Origin: Arminella tubonensis
GTDB taxonomy: Bacteria > Pseudomonadota > Alphaproteobacteria > Rhizobiales > Rhizobiaceae
NCBI RefSeq assembly: GCF_003240585.1
Contig: NZ_PCDP01000045.1
Span: 1-64,000, forward strand
Reading direction: 5' to 3'
Length of the DNA: 64,000 nt
In this document: positions 26,016 through 34,078 of the stretch, one piece after another
Layout of the letters: each line of letters starts with the position of its first letter
How positions within the stretch are numbered: position 1 is the stretch's first letter
Program-made: the position numbers and the translations under genes
Notes under the pieces: generated by a model
The model's input: the letters and a program-made list of their open reading frames with translations, nothing else
Told to the model about the DNA's origin: nothing
The model's database searches: none

Positions 26016-26409
26016 TTAATTGGAAAGCCTACTATTCATAAGCAACCTTATAATTTATTGGCATATAGTAAGTGCACGCCATTATACAAGCGCATAAATC
26101 GCTGGAGCTGTTGACGAGCCAAAATGTCGCAACGCTGTGGCCAACGCATCACAATGAGGATCGCCGTCCGCGCCGCTGTCGCATCGTATCGCTGTAGGAG
26201 TAAATTGGACTATTGGGGCCGACGGCCATGCGCGATCCGCACCGTGGGCGGTCTCGCTGAAATGTCATCAGGGGGCGCGCCATCTGAACAAGACCGGATG
26301 GCATTGCACGCGACGTCATCTTTCAAACAGAAAGTGCTGCGCAGAACGAGGCCGCCGCTGGCCCAAGGGACCGATGCGCGGCGACCTTTTTTGATATCTC
26401 AGGTTCCGA
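26016..26409. other. Intergenic region upstream of marR and downstream of luxR
   Basis: About 394 bases, AT-rich next to marR. It holds the marR-emrAB promoter and the dyad at 26030-26070. A plus-strand frame crossing into the luxR gene (26124-26456) shows no coding character and is not called. Confidence 0.55.
26030..26070 (-). promoter_or_regulatory. Candidate MarR operator (interrupted dyad)
   Basis: TACTAT at 26030-26035 is mirrored by ATAGTA at 26065-26070, with related AT words (CATA / TATG) inside the arms, in the AT-rich stretch directly before marR. The spacing is long for a single MarR dimer site, so it may be two half-sites or chance. Confidence 0.35.
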
Positions 26410-27213
26410 TCAGTTGCGCCACTTGCGCGACGACTCCTGCCCGACATCCGAATTGAAGAAGCGCGAGGCTGCCTCCGTCCGATTACGAACGTTCATCTTC
26501 TTATAGATGTTCCTGACATGAACCTTGACTGTATTTTCCGACAGGTTGAGTTGATCCGCGATAATTTTGTTCTGCGTCCCTTTGCAGATCAGGTCGAGAA
26601 TCTGAACTTCCCGCGTGGTTAGCGCTTGTAGGTTTCCGCCGCGCGATCCCATGTTGTCGTCATAGGGTCTGTGGTTTGCAGCCAGCTGAGCCGGCGCTGC
26701 GTAGAAGGACGAATTGGAATGTTGTCCTTCGACAGTCAGCCTGCGCAGAAGCGCTGAAGGGAAATGTTCGCCGCCCTTCATCAGCAGATCGATCGCCGCC
26801 ATGAACACGTCAAGGCGAAGATTAAGTGGCAGCACGCCGTGGATGCTCCGTCCTTCGACAAGTCGACCGACGTAAGGATCCAGGAGGTCGATGGTCTCAA
26901 CAACCAGTCCGATCGATACTCCAGGCGAGTTGGCGCGTAGCGCCTTTAAAGTATCCTGCAGGTCATCTGATGGTAGATGATAAAGCAGAACCAGTCTAAC
27001 ACCTTCAAGGATTCCCCCCTGAAGGGCCTTCGGATCAGCGATACTGACGACATCATATCCAGTAAATCGCACTCCCAATGCCTGAGCCAAGCATTCCGAA
27101 AATAGATCGGCGTCGGCCAGTACAACGATTGTATCTCTTAGAGGTATGATACTGTGGCTTTCGTCTGTATTCCCTGCTCTTGTGCTTGCGATGTACATTT
27201 GTGCATCCCCCAA
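26410..27213 (-). CDS. LuxR-type response regulator with degenerate receiver domain
   Basis: 267 residues. The N-terminal half (TIVVLADADLFSECLAQAL ... VRLVLLYHLPSD) looks like a receiver domain in which the phosphoacceptor aspartate position is replaced (VLLYHLP), so it may not be phosphorylated. The C-terminal half is a LuxR helix-turn-helix: LTTREVQILDLICKGTQNKI and LNLSENTVKVHVRNIYKKM. It reads away from the type I secretion locus across a 1-kb non-coding gap and is the natural candidate regulator of that locus. No partner kinase is nearby. Confidence 0.85.
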   Translation of the reverse strand: MGDAQMYIASTRAGNTDESHSIIPLRDTIVVLADADLFSECLAQALGVRFTGYDVVSIADPKALQGGILEGVRLVLLYHLPSDDLQDTLKALRANSPGVSIGLVVETIDLLDPYVGRLVEGRSIHGVLPLNLRLDVFMAAIDLLMKGGEHFPSALLRRLTVEGQHSNSSFYAAPAQLAANHRPYDDNMGSRGGNLQALTTREVQILDLICKGTQNKIIADQLNLSENTVKVHVRNIYKKMNVRNRTEAASRFFNSDVGQESSRKWRN

Positions 27214-28277
27214 AGCTCGCAGCTATTAGTTGGTTAACCCGCTTTTATTGAATTTTGTTGTATGAGCGTTGTGCTCTTATATAGGAACTGCTTCTGCAGT
27301 CTTCTTAACTTATTTTTAATAACACTAATACACGTACGAGAAAATGCAAATTGCCCAAACGGGTTAGTTTTGCGGCAAATGCGTTAAATTTTATGGTAAA
27401 TGTGGGAATATGACTAATATGACACCCCCTTTTCCGTGCAGTTTCGCACGTTTCCGATCTTTTACATTTGGTTGGGTACTAGGCAACGTGCGGTCCGTGC
27501 CCGAGAGGAAGCGCATCTTCATCTTACCGTTAAGCAGCTTGTAACTATTGGCTTATCCGGACGGGTGTCTACTCCGAGTGACGATAGCGCTAAGCATAGT
27601 AAGAGTCGGTATCTTTTTTATTACATGGTAAAAATCGGCGTGAGTGGTTCATTATTGCAACGGTTATGAATGATTTCGAAGGCGTCAGAAAATTTACTTC
27701 GGTCGCCGCTGACGCTATTGCGAACGGATAAGTAGGATGGATTAGCAGGCACGATTTCAGTAGCGTTTACTTCATACCGCAACGTCAATTTGATTTTGCA
27801 TTCCGTTACGGAAGCTTCCCGCTGAAGCCTGAATATAAACAATGTATTGATTGCTTAATTCAAACTTTGCCGCAGGTAAAAATCTCGCCTTTACCACCCG
27901 CTAGCCCGAATTGGTATCTATTAGATTGCTTATTTTTCAGCCACATTCATAACGTTCCGCAAAGCCGCGGAACTCGGGGGAATGTCACACCAGTTCTTGT
28001 ATTCGCGTAACCGGCAGACCCTCCCCGCACCTAGTGAAAAATGATCGGAGAATGGAGGATTGGCGCTCTAGCGAGCGTCGAAATGGATTTGTTCGCCCGG
28101 GTTTTGATTAGGAACAAATCCCAAATGCGCCAGGCTTGAACCAACAAGCCGGTTTCGACGGCAGATAAGTATCTCGTAAATCTGCTGAAATGTTAACAGA
28201 GTTGGGGCCGCCGCGAGTAAAATCCCATTTAAGATGAGAGGGATTTCGGGACGGCCTCCTCATTCGGAGGAAATGAA
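27214..28277. other. 1.06-kb AT-richer non-coding region before the type I secretion locus
   Basis: The longest gap in the window and visibly lower in G+C than its surroundings. Short frames exist (plus 27436-27669; minus 27621-27842) but have no ribosome binding sites or recognisable motifs. It must contain the promoters for the LuxR gene and for the Asn-rich protein gene. Two leader hairpins near its right end are listed separately. A decayed gene or an unannotated RNA is possible. Confidence 0.55.
28220..28270 (+). promoter_or_regulatory. Leader hairpins, one sequestering the Shine-Dalgarno
   Basis: AAATCCC (28220-28226) pairs with GGGATTT (28240-28246). Next, CCTCC (28255-28259) pairs with GGAGG (28266-28270), which is the ribosome binding site seven bases before the ATG at 28278. 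The second stem would hide the site, suggesting temperature-, protein- or RNA-dependent translation control. Confidence 0.5.
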
Positions 28278-29354
28278 ATGGCTCTTCTCGACATAGACGC
28301 AGATATCAATTCGAACAACGGAAACACAGACAACAGCAACAACTCGGACAACAGCAACAACTCGACTAATACCAATACGAACACTAATACTACGACGGAC
28401 ACGTCACTGACCGACGATCATAGCAAGGTCGCAGCGCTTGCCGATGGCTTCGCCAACAGCGCTGTCAACTCGACGAACATTGACGATGGTTCCACTGGTC
28501 TGGTGGGCGTTGGCAATTCATCCAACAGCCATAATGACAACAGTACCGACACGACGAATACAGACGCCTCCCAGACGAATGGTAACGGCGACAATCGTGA
28601 CAATAGCTATGATTTCGACAGCAAGGTCAACACAACGACCAATGACATCACCAGCTCGTACAATCACCAGGACACCGATACCAAGGTAACTTCGATTACC
28701 GACACGAAGGACAGCTACAACACGAGCACGAAGGACAGCGGCAACGCTTACAACTATTCGGACTCGAGCACGCATGTGAAGGATAGCAACAATAGCCTGT
28801 CTGAGTCCTACACCAAGGACAGCGGCAACTACTCCTCCGACTCCAGTACGCATTCAAGCTCCGACTATGACTTCGGCACCTTGAAGGACATCGGCGAAGT
28901 TAGTGGCAATGTCGGCATCGCCGGCGGCGACCTGGCCTTCAATCTGGGTGATGACTACTCGTTCAACCTGAACCTGGACAACATCCTCAATAACTCGTTG
29001 AACGGCGACGGCAACCACACCGGCTTCAGCCTGGTGCAGGCAAACAACCTCGCTGATCAGGACACTGCCTACAATGTCAGCATGAACAATGCCCACGCTC
29101 ACAACGACCTTAGTTCCGAGGGTGGAGATGCTCACAGCGACGCAGGCATCGGCTTCGACAGCAAGCTGAGCTGGGATCCGAGCACACCGGTCGCAGGCCA
29201 CGACCTGACCGGAACGAGCACTGCTGACTCTTCTTCGATCCTCGCCAATTCCGGATACCATCAGGAACTGGTCCAGGGTGCGAACATGGTCAGCAATACA
29301 AGCGACATCGCGATCACCGGCGGCGACCACCACGACGTGACCACCTCCTCCTGA
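28278..29354 (+). CDS. Asn/Asp/Ser/Thr-rich low-complexity protein, candidate type I secretion substrate
   Basis: 358 residues with a short MALLDIDADI start and then extreme bias to N, D, S and T, no cysteine, and acidic overall. Tandem units include NSNNSDNSNNS, a T-N alternation, and two copies of a TKDSGN...SDSSTH unit starting at residues 151 and 179. The second half (from about residue 205) is less repetitive, with GNVGIAGGDLAFNLGDDYSFNLNLDN and a C-terminal region of SKLSWDPSTPVAGHD type. No Sec signal and no RTX nonapeptides. It is the first gene of a locus that encodes an ABC exporter and HlyD protein, so secretion by the type I route is inferred. A strong ribosome binding site, partly hidden by a hairpin, and a terminator suggest high regulated expression. 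Function unknown. Confidence 0.8.
   Translation: MALLDIDADINSNNGNTDNSNNSDNSNNSTNTNTNTNTTTDTSLTDDHSKVAALADGFANSAVNSTNIDDGSTGLVGVGNSSNSHNDNSTDTTNTDASQTNGNGDNRDNSYDFDSKVNTTTNDITSSYNHQDTDTKVTSITDTKDSYNTSTKDSGNAYNYSDSSTHVKDSNNSLSESYTKDSGNYSSDSSTHSSSDYDFGTLKDIGEVSGNVGIAGGDLAFNLGDDYSFNLNLDNILNNSLNGDGNHTGFSLVQANNLADQDTAYNVSMNNAHAHNDLSSEGGDAHSDAGIGFDSKLSWDPSTPVAGHDLTGTSTADSSSILANSGYHQELVQGANMVSNTSDIAITGGDHHDVTTSS
28329..28364 (+). repeat. Perfect tandem 18-bp repeat inside the Asn-rich gene
   Basis: GACAACAGCAACAACTCG occurs twice head to tail (28329-28346 and 28347-28364), followed by an ACN-AAN alternation coding Thr-Asn. Such in-frame units can change in number by slippage. Confidence 0.8.
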
Positions 29355-29380
29355 ACTACATCGCAACTCACGTGAAAAAG

Positions 29381-29409
29381 TGCACCGGCCAGTCCGGCCG
29401 GTGCATCTT
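29381..29409 (+). terminator. Rho-independent terminator between the Asn-rich gene and the exporter genes
   Basis: TGCACCGGCC (29381-29390), loop AGTCC, GGCCGGTGCA (29396-29405), then TCTTTCT. It would end most transcripts after the first gene and lower expression of the downstream genes unless they have their own promoter. Confidence 0.85.
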
Positions 29410-29492
29410 TCTAATCGCCCCCTCAGAGAGGCGGTTGTTGCGATGCGGACCGCCAAGCTGGGAAAAAATTGGCGGCTGTTGGGGAGAACGCC

Positions 29493-31541
29493 ATGCACGC
29501 GGAAAAATTCTCGGAAATTATCGCGCACTTTATCGGCCTCTTTGATCCGCAGTCAGAGGAAGCACGCCTTCGCCAGCTCAATCTCGATGGCCAGGCGCTG
29601 CGGGACGATGCGGCGCACTTGGCAGACCCCGGCGAACAACAGGCTGCTTTTCAATCAAACCTGGATTTGAAAGACTATGATCCGCATCTGAAATACGATC
29701 CGGCCCACGAGAGCTATGATCATCTGCAGGCTCGCCTCTATGACCAGACCTACGCGCAAAGCCTCAAGATGCTGCAGGATCTGGCAAACGCCGACCTACC
29801 CCATTTCTATCACCAGCCCGAACCGCTGACTATCGATGAACCGGGACGGCTCCATCCCGATAGCGGCGCGGACTCGAACGTTGCCCACATTCTTCAGGCC
29901 AATTCCGTGCGGGACGATGATATTCTCGACATGACGAATGGCAATCACCCCGTCCAGAACATTGCTCAAATTGACATACTGCTCGGCGAGATGAGCGCCA
30001 GGGCGGAAGCGTTGTCACCCTTCAGTACCTGGGCGCGGACAGACAGTCCCGACGGGATCGTCAAGATCGCCAACGATGTTCACGACTACGCGCAAAATAC
30101 CGAGCAAAGCGGCGGCACCAACCTGCAGGACCCGGATGGTAGTCACTACGTCGTGACTGCCTCAAACAATCTCGACGGCTTCGTCTATATCAACGGTGAT
30201 GCGAGCAGTATGGCGGCAGGCAGCATGCCGAGCCTGCACGACTTTCTGCCGGATCGCGGTCTTGGCGCGCCTGACCAGCAGCCGGTCGGCGCCGACAGCG
30301 CGCAGCATCTCTCGGGCGCCGGCCCGAATTCGCTGGATATCGAAGCTGGCGCAAACGTCGTCGCCAATTTTGCAGGCATCGTCGACACCAATATGATCAC
30401 GCCCCTTATGGCGGTGATGGGCGATTATCACTCGATCAATTCGATCTCGCAGATCTACATTTACAGCGATCACGACAAGGTTGAAGGCGTATCCAACGAC
30501 AGCTCCAATTCTGTCATGGACGCGCCGACGATCGGCAAGAATATCGCCATTTTCGCCCACGACCAGTTCAATCCGGGAGCCGCCGACCAGTGGGATGCAA
30601 ACAGCCACTCGATGCCAAGTGCCTGGCATGTGAGCGTCGTCGAGGGCGATGTCTCCTTCGTCCATTGGATCGAACAATACAACTTCCTGTCGGATAACGA
30701 CTCCATGACGGTACAGACGAGCGGCGTCGAGACTTCGGTCCTGACGGGCGGCAACACTGTCACGGATCTTGCTTCCTACCTCGGCATCGGTACCCAGTAT
30801 GATTTGGTGATCGTCGGCGGCCAAGCCTACAACATGAATGCCATCACCCAGATTTCGGTCCTCTACGACAACGATACCGTCAAGATGGATGGCAGTGGCG
30901 GCAACACGCAGATTCAGACCGGAAACAATCTGATCTGGAATCAGGCCTCGATCGAAAACGTCGGTGATCCAAATCGCTTCGCGGCGATGCCGGATTACAT
31001 GAACGAAACGATGAAGAACATTCAGGACCATCATGATTCCATGCCTGATGGTCTGGCTGCGGACCCGAATTTCGCCGGCTACCAGGGTCTGAACGTCCTC
31101 TACATCACCGGCAATTTTTACGACGTCAACGTCATCAAGCAGGTCAATATCGTCGGCGACGCGGACAGCGTCACCAAGGTTGCAAACAGTGTTTTGCAGG
31201 ACAACACTGATGCGACGGTGCACATCGATACCGGCAGCAACGCCTTGATCAACGTCGCCAGCATCGTTGACTATGACAGCTTCGGCCACACCACATACGT
31301 GGCAGGCAATGTCTATTCGGACGCAGTCCTGATTCAGGGGGGCCTTGTCGACCACGACAACGGCGTCAACCACAACCAGCCAACCGGCCAGCTCGCCAAT
31401 GAGGCGATCGCGTTTCTGGGCGAACATGACCCGGTTACGTCGACAGATACAGACCACAACACCACGACAATCGACGCCGGCCACGACCTATCGTTTCACA
31501 ACGGCAGTCTCGGCGATGTCATGCAGTCGGTCACGGCCTAG
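29493..31541 (+). CDS. Repeat-containing type I secretion-associated protein
   Basis: 682 residues. The first 130 are helical and acidic (MHAEKFSEIIAHFIGLFDPQ, LKYDPAHESYDHLQARLYDQ). The rest contains about six imperfect units built on G-x2-Y-x2-N-x-I-x-Q-(I/V)-x-(V/I)-x2-D-x-D-x-V, starting near residues 150 (partial), 310, 385, 443, 540 and 605, e.g. GDYHSINSISQIYIYSDHDK and GQAYNMNAITQISVLYDNDT. Each is joined to a TG-x-N-x-L-x-N-x-A-S-I-x-D linker. The pattern predicts a beta-solenoid or beta-sandwich array with Asp-rich, possibly Ca2+-binding turns. No cysteine, no Sec signal, no RTX motif. The ATG at 29493 follows GGGGAG. Lying just before the exporter, it could be the main substrate or a surface partner. 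Similar rhizobial proteins are loosely annotated as type I secretion proteins. Confidence 0.78.
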   Translation: MHAEKFSEIIAHFIGLFDPQSEEARLRQLNLDGQALRDDAAHLADPGEQQAAFQSNLDLKDYDPHLKYDPAHESYDHLQARLYDQTYAQSLKMLQDLANADLPHFYHQPEPLTIDEPGRLHPDSGADSNVAHILQANSVRDDDILDMTNGNHPVQNIAQIDILLGEMSARAEALSPFSTWARTDSPDGIVKIANDVHDYAQNTEQSGGTNLQDPDGSHYVVTASNNLDGFVYINGDASSMAAGSMPSLHDFLPDRGLGAPDQQPVGADSAQHLSGAGPNSLDIEAGANVVANFAGIVDTNMITPLMAVMGDYHSINSISQIYIYSDHDKVEGVSNDSSNSVMDAPTIGKNIAIFAHDQFNPGAADQWDANSHSMPSAWHVSVVEGDVSFVHWIEQYNFLSDNDSMTVQTSGVETSVLTGGNTVTDLASYLGIGTQYDLVIVGGQAYNMNAITQISVLYDNDTVKMDGSGGNTQIQTGNNLIWNQASIENVGDPNRFAAMPDYMNETMKNIQDHHDSMPDGLAADPNFAGYQGLNVLYITGNFYDVNVIKQVNIVGDADSVTKVANSVLQDNTDATVHIDTGSNALINVASIVDYDSFGHTTYVAGNVYSDAVLIQGGLVDHDNGVNHNQPTGQLANEAIAFLGEHDPVTSTDTDHNTTTIDAGHDLSFHNGSLGDVMQSVTA

Positions 31542-31574
31542 TAACGGAATACGCAGAGGGGAGATCTGCAGCAT

Positions 31575-34073
31575 ATGAACCAGATTTCGAAGTTGAGGAT
31601 CGCGGAAAGCCGGACTTTGCACCTGCGGACATCGGTGTCCGATCTGGGCAGTTCGCTAGGTGACATTGAGCCCGTCGAGGTCGTCTCCGCAGTCGACAAC
31701 GCAGTCGAAAGTCTTTTCAAGCCAAGGGGTGACCGTCCGAAGCCCCACGAAGTCCCTCTCAATGCCGATGCATCCAACAGCGCCGAGATCAGCATTGACG
31801 AGGTAGCAAGGCCCTTACCGCAGGTCCGTCGCGAGCATCTCGCCGCTCCCTTGTCGATAGCAAGGGCGACTTTCGCGGCGTCAATGGATGTTCAGGCACA
31901 AGCCCAGGACCTGCCGCGACCCAAGGCCTTTGATCCGCTGCCGGCGCGAGCAGCGCCTCGGACTGAGGCCCCCAGGCAGATATCTCAACTCTTTCAGGCG
32001 TCTCAACCCTTCGTCGCCGTTGCGCCCTCCCCGATTGCACCGGCTCGACAGGAGATACTCCCACCGATCATGCCGGACGCCCCGCTTGCGCCGGCAACCC
32101 CGGACGAGATCCCGAGTGTCGCTCCGAATGAGCCGGTGATGCGCAATGTTCCGCCATTGCCGCAAAGTGAACAGATCGAGATGAAGATGCCGCCCTCGGC
32201 CCCTTTGCCGAAGACGATCGACAATGATCCTGGCCCGATAAAGGACGTCGAGCGTGGCGGCGGCGGCGGCGGCAATGGCGACAACGGAAGGGGCAATGGC
32301 GGTGGCGGTGGCAATGGCGGCAGCGTCTTCCACAAGCGCAGCGCCCAGCCGATTAATTTTGCGCTCAGCTTGCGCAACGGCATGGCAGCGGTCCGCCGCA
32401 ACATGCTGATTGTCATGGTTTTTACCCTCGCGATCAACATCCTGGTGCTGTCGATCCCGATCTATCTCTTCCAGATTTCAGACCGCGTTCTGACAAGCCG
32501 CTCGGTCGATACCCTGGTTATGCTCACCGTCGCGGTCGTCGGCGCCGTCCTTCTCCAGGTCATTCTCGACGCTGTACGTCGCTTCATTCTGATGCGCACC
32601 GCGGTCGAACTGGAAGTGCAACTGGGCGCGCCAATTTTGAGTGCCGCGGCGCGCGCTTCGCTGCACGGCAACGGACGTGACTATCAGACGCTCGGCGACC
32701 TGCAGCAACTGCGCTCGTTCATCACCTCCGGTACTCTGATCGCATTCCTCGACGCGCCGCTGATGCCCCTATTCGTGGTCCTGGTCTATCTCGTTCATCC
32801 GGATCTCGGCATGATCGTGCTCAGCTGCTGTGCGGTCCTGTTCCTCATCGCCTATTTCAATCAGAAGATGACCGCCGGCTCCTTCGCCGAGGCCAACGCC
32901 TACCTCGGTCGCGCCAACTTCCATCTGGATTCCATGGCGCGCAACTCGCAGATCATCAACGCGCTGGCCATGATCCCCGAGGCGGTGAAGATGTGGGGCC
33001 GCGAAACTGCGGGTTCACTGAAATCCCAGGTCGCAGCGCAGGATCGCAACATCGTCTTTTCGGGCCTCACAAAGGCCTGCCGCATGATCACGCAAGTTAT
33101 CCTGCTCGGCTGGGGCGCGCATCTATCTCTGTCGGGGCAATTGACCGGTGGCATGGTGATTGCTGCCTCCATCGTTTCCGGCCGCGCGCTGGCGCCGATC
33201 GAAGGCGCCATTGAAGGCTGGAACCAGTTCAATCATTCCCGCGCCGCCTACGGTCGCATCAAGCAGCTCCTTTTGAATTCACCCCTCAACTTTCCGCGTC
33301 TGAAGCTTCCCAATCCGGAAGGCAGGCTCGATGTCGAGCGCATTCTCTTTGTTCCGCCGCCTCAGAAACGCGTTGTCCTCAACGGCATCTCGTTTTCACT
33401 GCAGAAGGGCGAATCCCTGGCGATCATCGGAAATTCGGGATCAGGCAAGACCACACTCGGAAAGATGCTGGTCGGTTCGATCCTTCCAACCTCGGGCAAT
33501 GTCCGCCTCGACCTCATGGACCTTCGCAACTGGGACCAACGGCAATTCGGCGAAAGCATTGGCTACCTTCCACAGGACGTCCAGCTGTTCCCCGGAACGA
33601 TCAAGGCCAATATCTGCCGCATGCGCGACGACGTCGAGGACCGGCTGATCTACGAAGCCGCGGTTCTTGCCGATGTCCACGAGCTGATTGCAACCTTCCC
33701 GCAAGGGTATGAAACGGTCGTCGCGTCAGACGGATCTCCGCTTTCCGGCGGCCAGAAGCAGCGCATCGCCCTTGCCCGCGCCTTCTTCGGCAATCCGAAG
33801 TTTGTCGTCCTAGATGAGCCGAATTCGAATCTCGACTCCGCCGGCGAAACCGCGCTTGCGCGCGCCATAATCCATGCCAAGCGTCAGGGCATCACGACCG
33901 TGACTATCACCCAGCGCCCGGCCCTGCTGCAGTGCGTCGACAAGATCCTGGTCCTGAAAGAAGGATCGGTCGCCATGTTCGGCGAGCGCACGGAAGTGCT
34001 GAAGGCGTTGAGCGGCAAGCCTGCCAATGACGGGCTGGGCAATGGCCAGCAAGTTCCTAGAATTCAAGGTTGA
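31575..34073 (+). CDS. Type I secretion ABC transporter (PrtD/HlyB-like, no C39 domain) with long N-terminal extension
   Basis: 832 residues. The exporter proper is the standard fusion of membrane domain (about residues 275-560, starting RRNMLIVMVFTLAINILVLS) and ATPase: Walker A GNSGSGK at 619-625, signature LSGGQ at 723-727, Walker B VVLDE at 744-748. Unusually, about 255 residues precede it: Pro/Ala-rich, then a Gly-Asn run (GGGGGGNGDNGRGNGGGGG). There is no peptidase C39 or C39-like domain, so the substrate is not cleaved there. The start at 31575 has GGGGAG 11 bases upstream. Next to it is the HlyD partner. Confidence 0.93.
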   Translation: MNQISKLRIAESRTLHLRTSVSDLGSSLGDIEPVEVVSAVDNAVESLFKPRGDRPKPHEVPLNADASNSAEISIDEVARPLPQVRREHLAAPLSIARATFAASMDVQAQAQDLPRPKAFDPLPARAAPRTEAPRQISQLFQASQPFVAVAPSPIAPARQEILPPIMPDAPLAPATPDEIPSVAPNEPVMRNVPPLPQSEQIEMKMPPSAPLPKTIDNDPGPIKDVERGGGGGGNGDNGRGNGGGGGNGGSVFHKRSAQPINFALSLRNGMAAVRRNMLIVMVFTLAINILVLSIPIYLFQISDRVLTSRSVDTLVMLTVAVVGAVLLQVILDAVRRFILMRTAVELEVQLGAPILSAAARASLHGNGRDYQTLGDLQQLRSFITSGTLIAFLDAPLMPLFVVLVYLVHPDLGMIVLSCCAVLFLIAYFNQKMTAGSFAEANAYLGRANFHLDSMARNSQIINALAMIPEAVKMWGRETAGSLKSQVAAQDRNIVFSGLTKACRMITQVILLGWGAHLSLSGQLTGGMVIAASIVSGRALAPIEGAIEGWNQFNHSRAAYGRIKQLLLNSPLNFPRLKLPNPEGRLDVERILFVPPPQKRVVLNGISFSLQKGESLAIIGNSGSGKTTLGKMLVGSILPTSGNVRLDLMDLRNWDQRQFGESIGYLPQDVQLFPGTIKANICRMRDDVEDRLIYEAAVLADVHELIATFPQGYETVVASDGSPLSGGQKQRIALARAFFGNPKFVVLDEPNSNLDSAGETALARAIIHAKRQGITTVTITQRPALLQCVDKILVLKEGSVAMFGERTEVLKALSGKPANDGLGNGQQVPRIQG

Positions 34074-34078
34074 GTATC

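Noticed and set aside
27436..27669. 77-codon frame in the AT-richer gap
   Set aside because: No Shine-Dalgarno and no recognised motif; kept only as a possible remnant.
28278..28860. CRISPR-like or simple-sequence array in the Asn-rich gene
   Set aside because: The repeats are in-frame codon repeats without regular spacers; no cas genes are present.
30162..31484. 440-codon frame antisense to the repeat-containing secretion protein
   Set aside because: The sense strand has a good Shine-Dalgarno and protein-level repeats; the antisense product has V/D-rich shadow composition.
28278..31541. RTX toxin or RTX adhesin genes
   Set aside because: No GGxGxDxUx nonapeptides were found in either protein.
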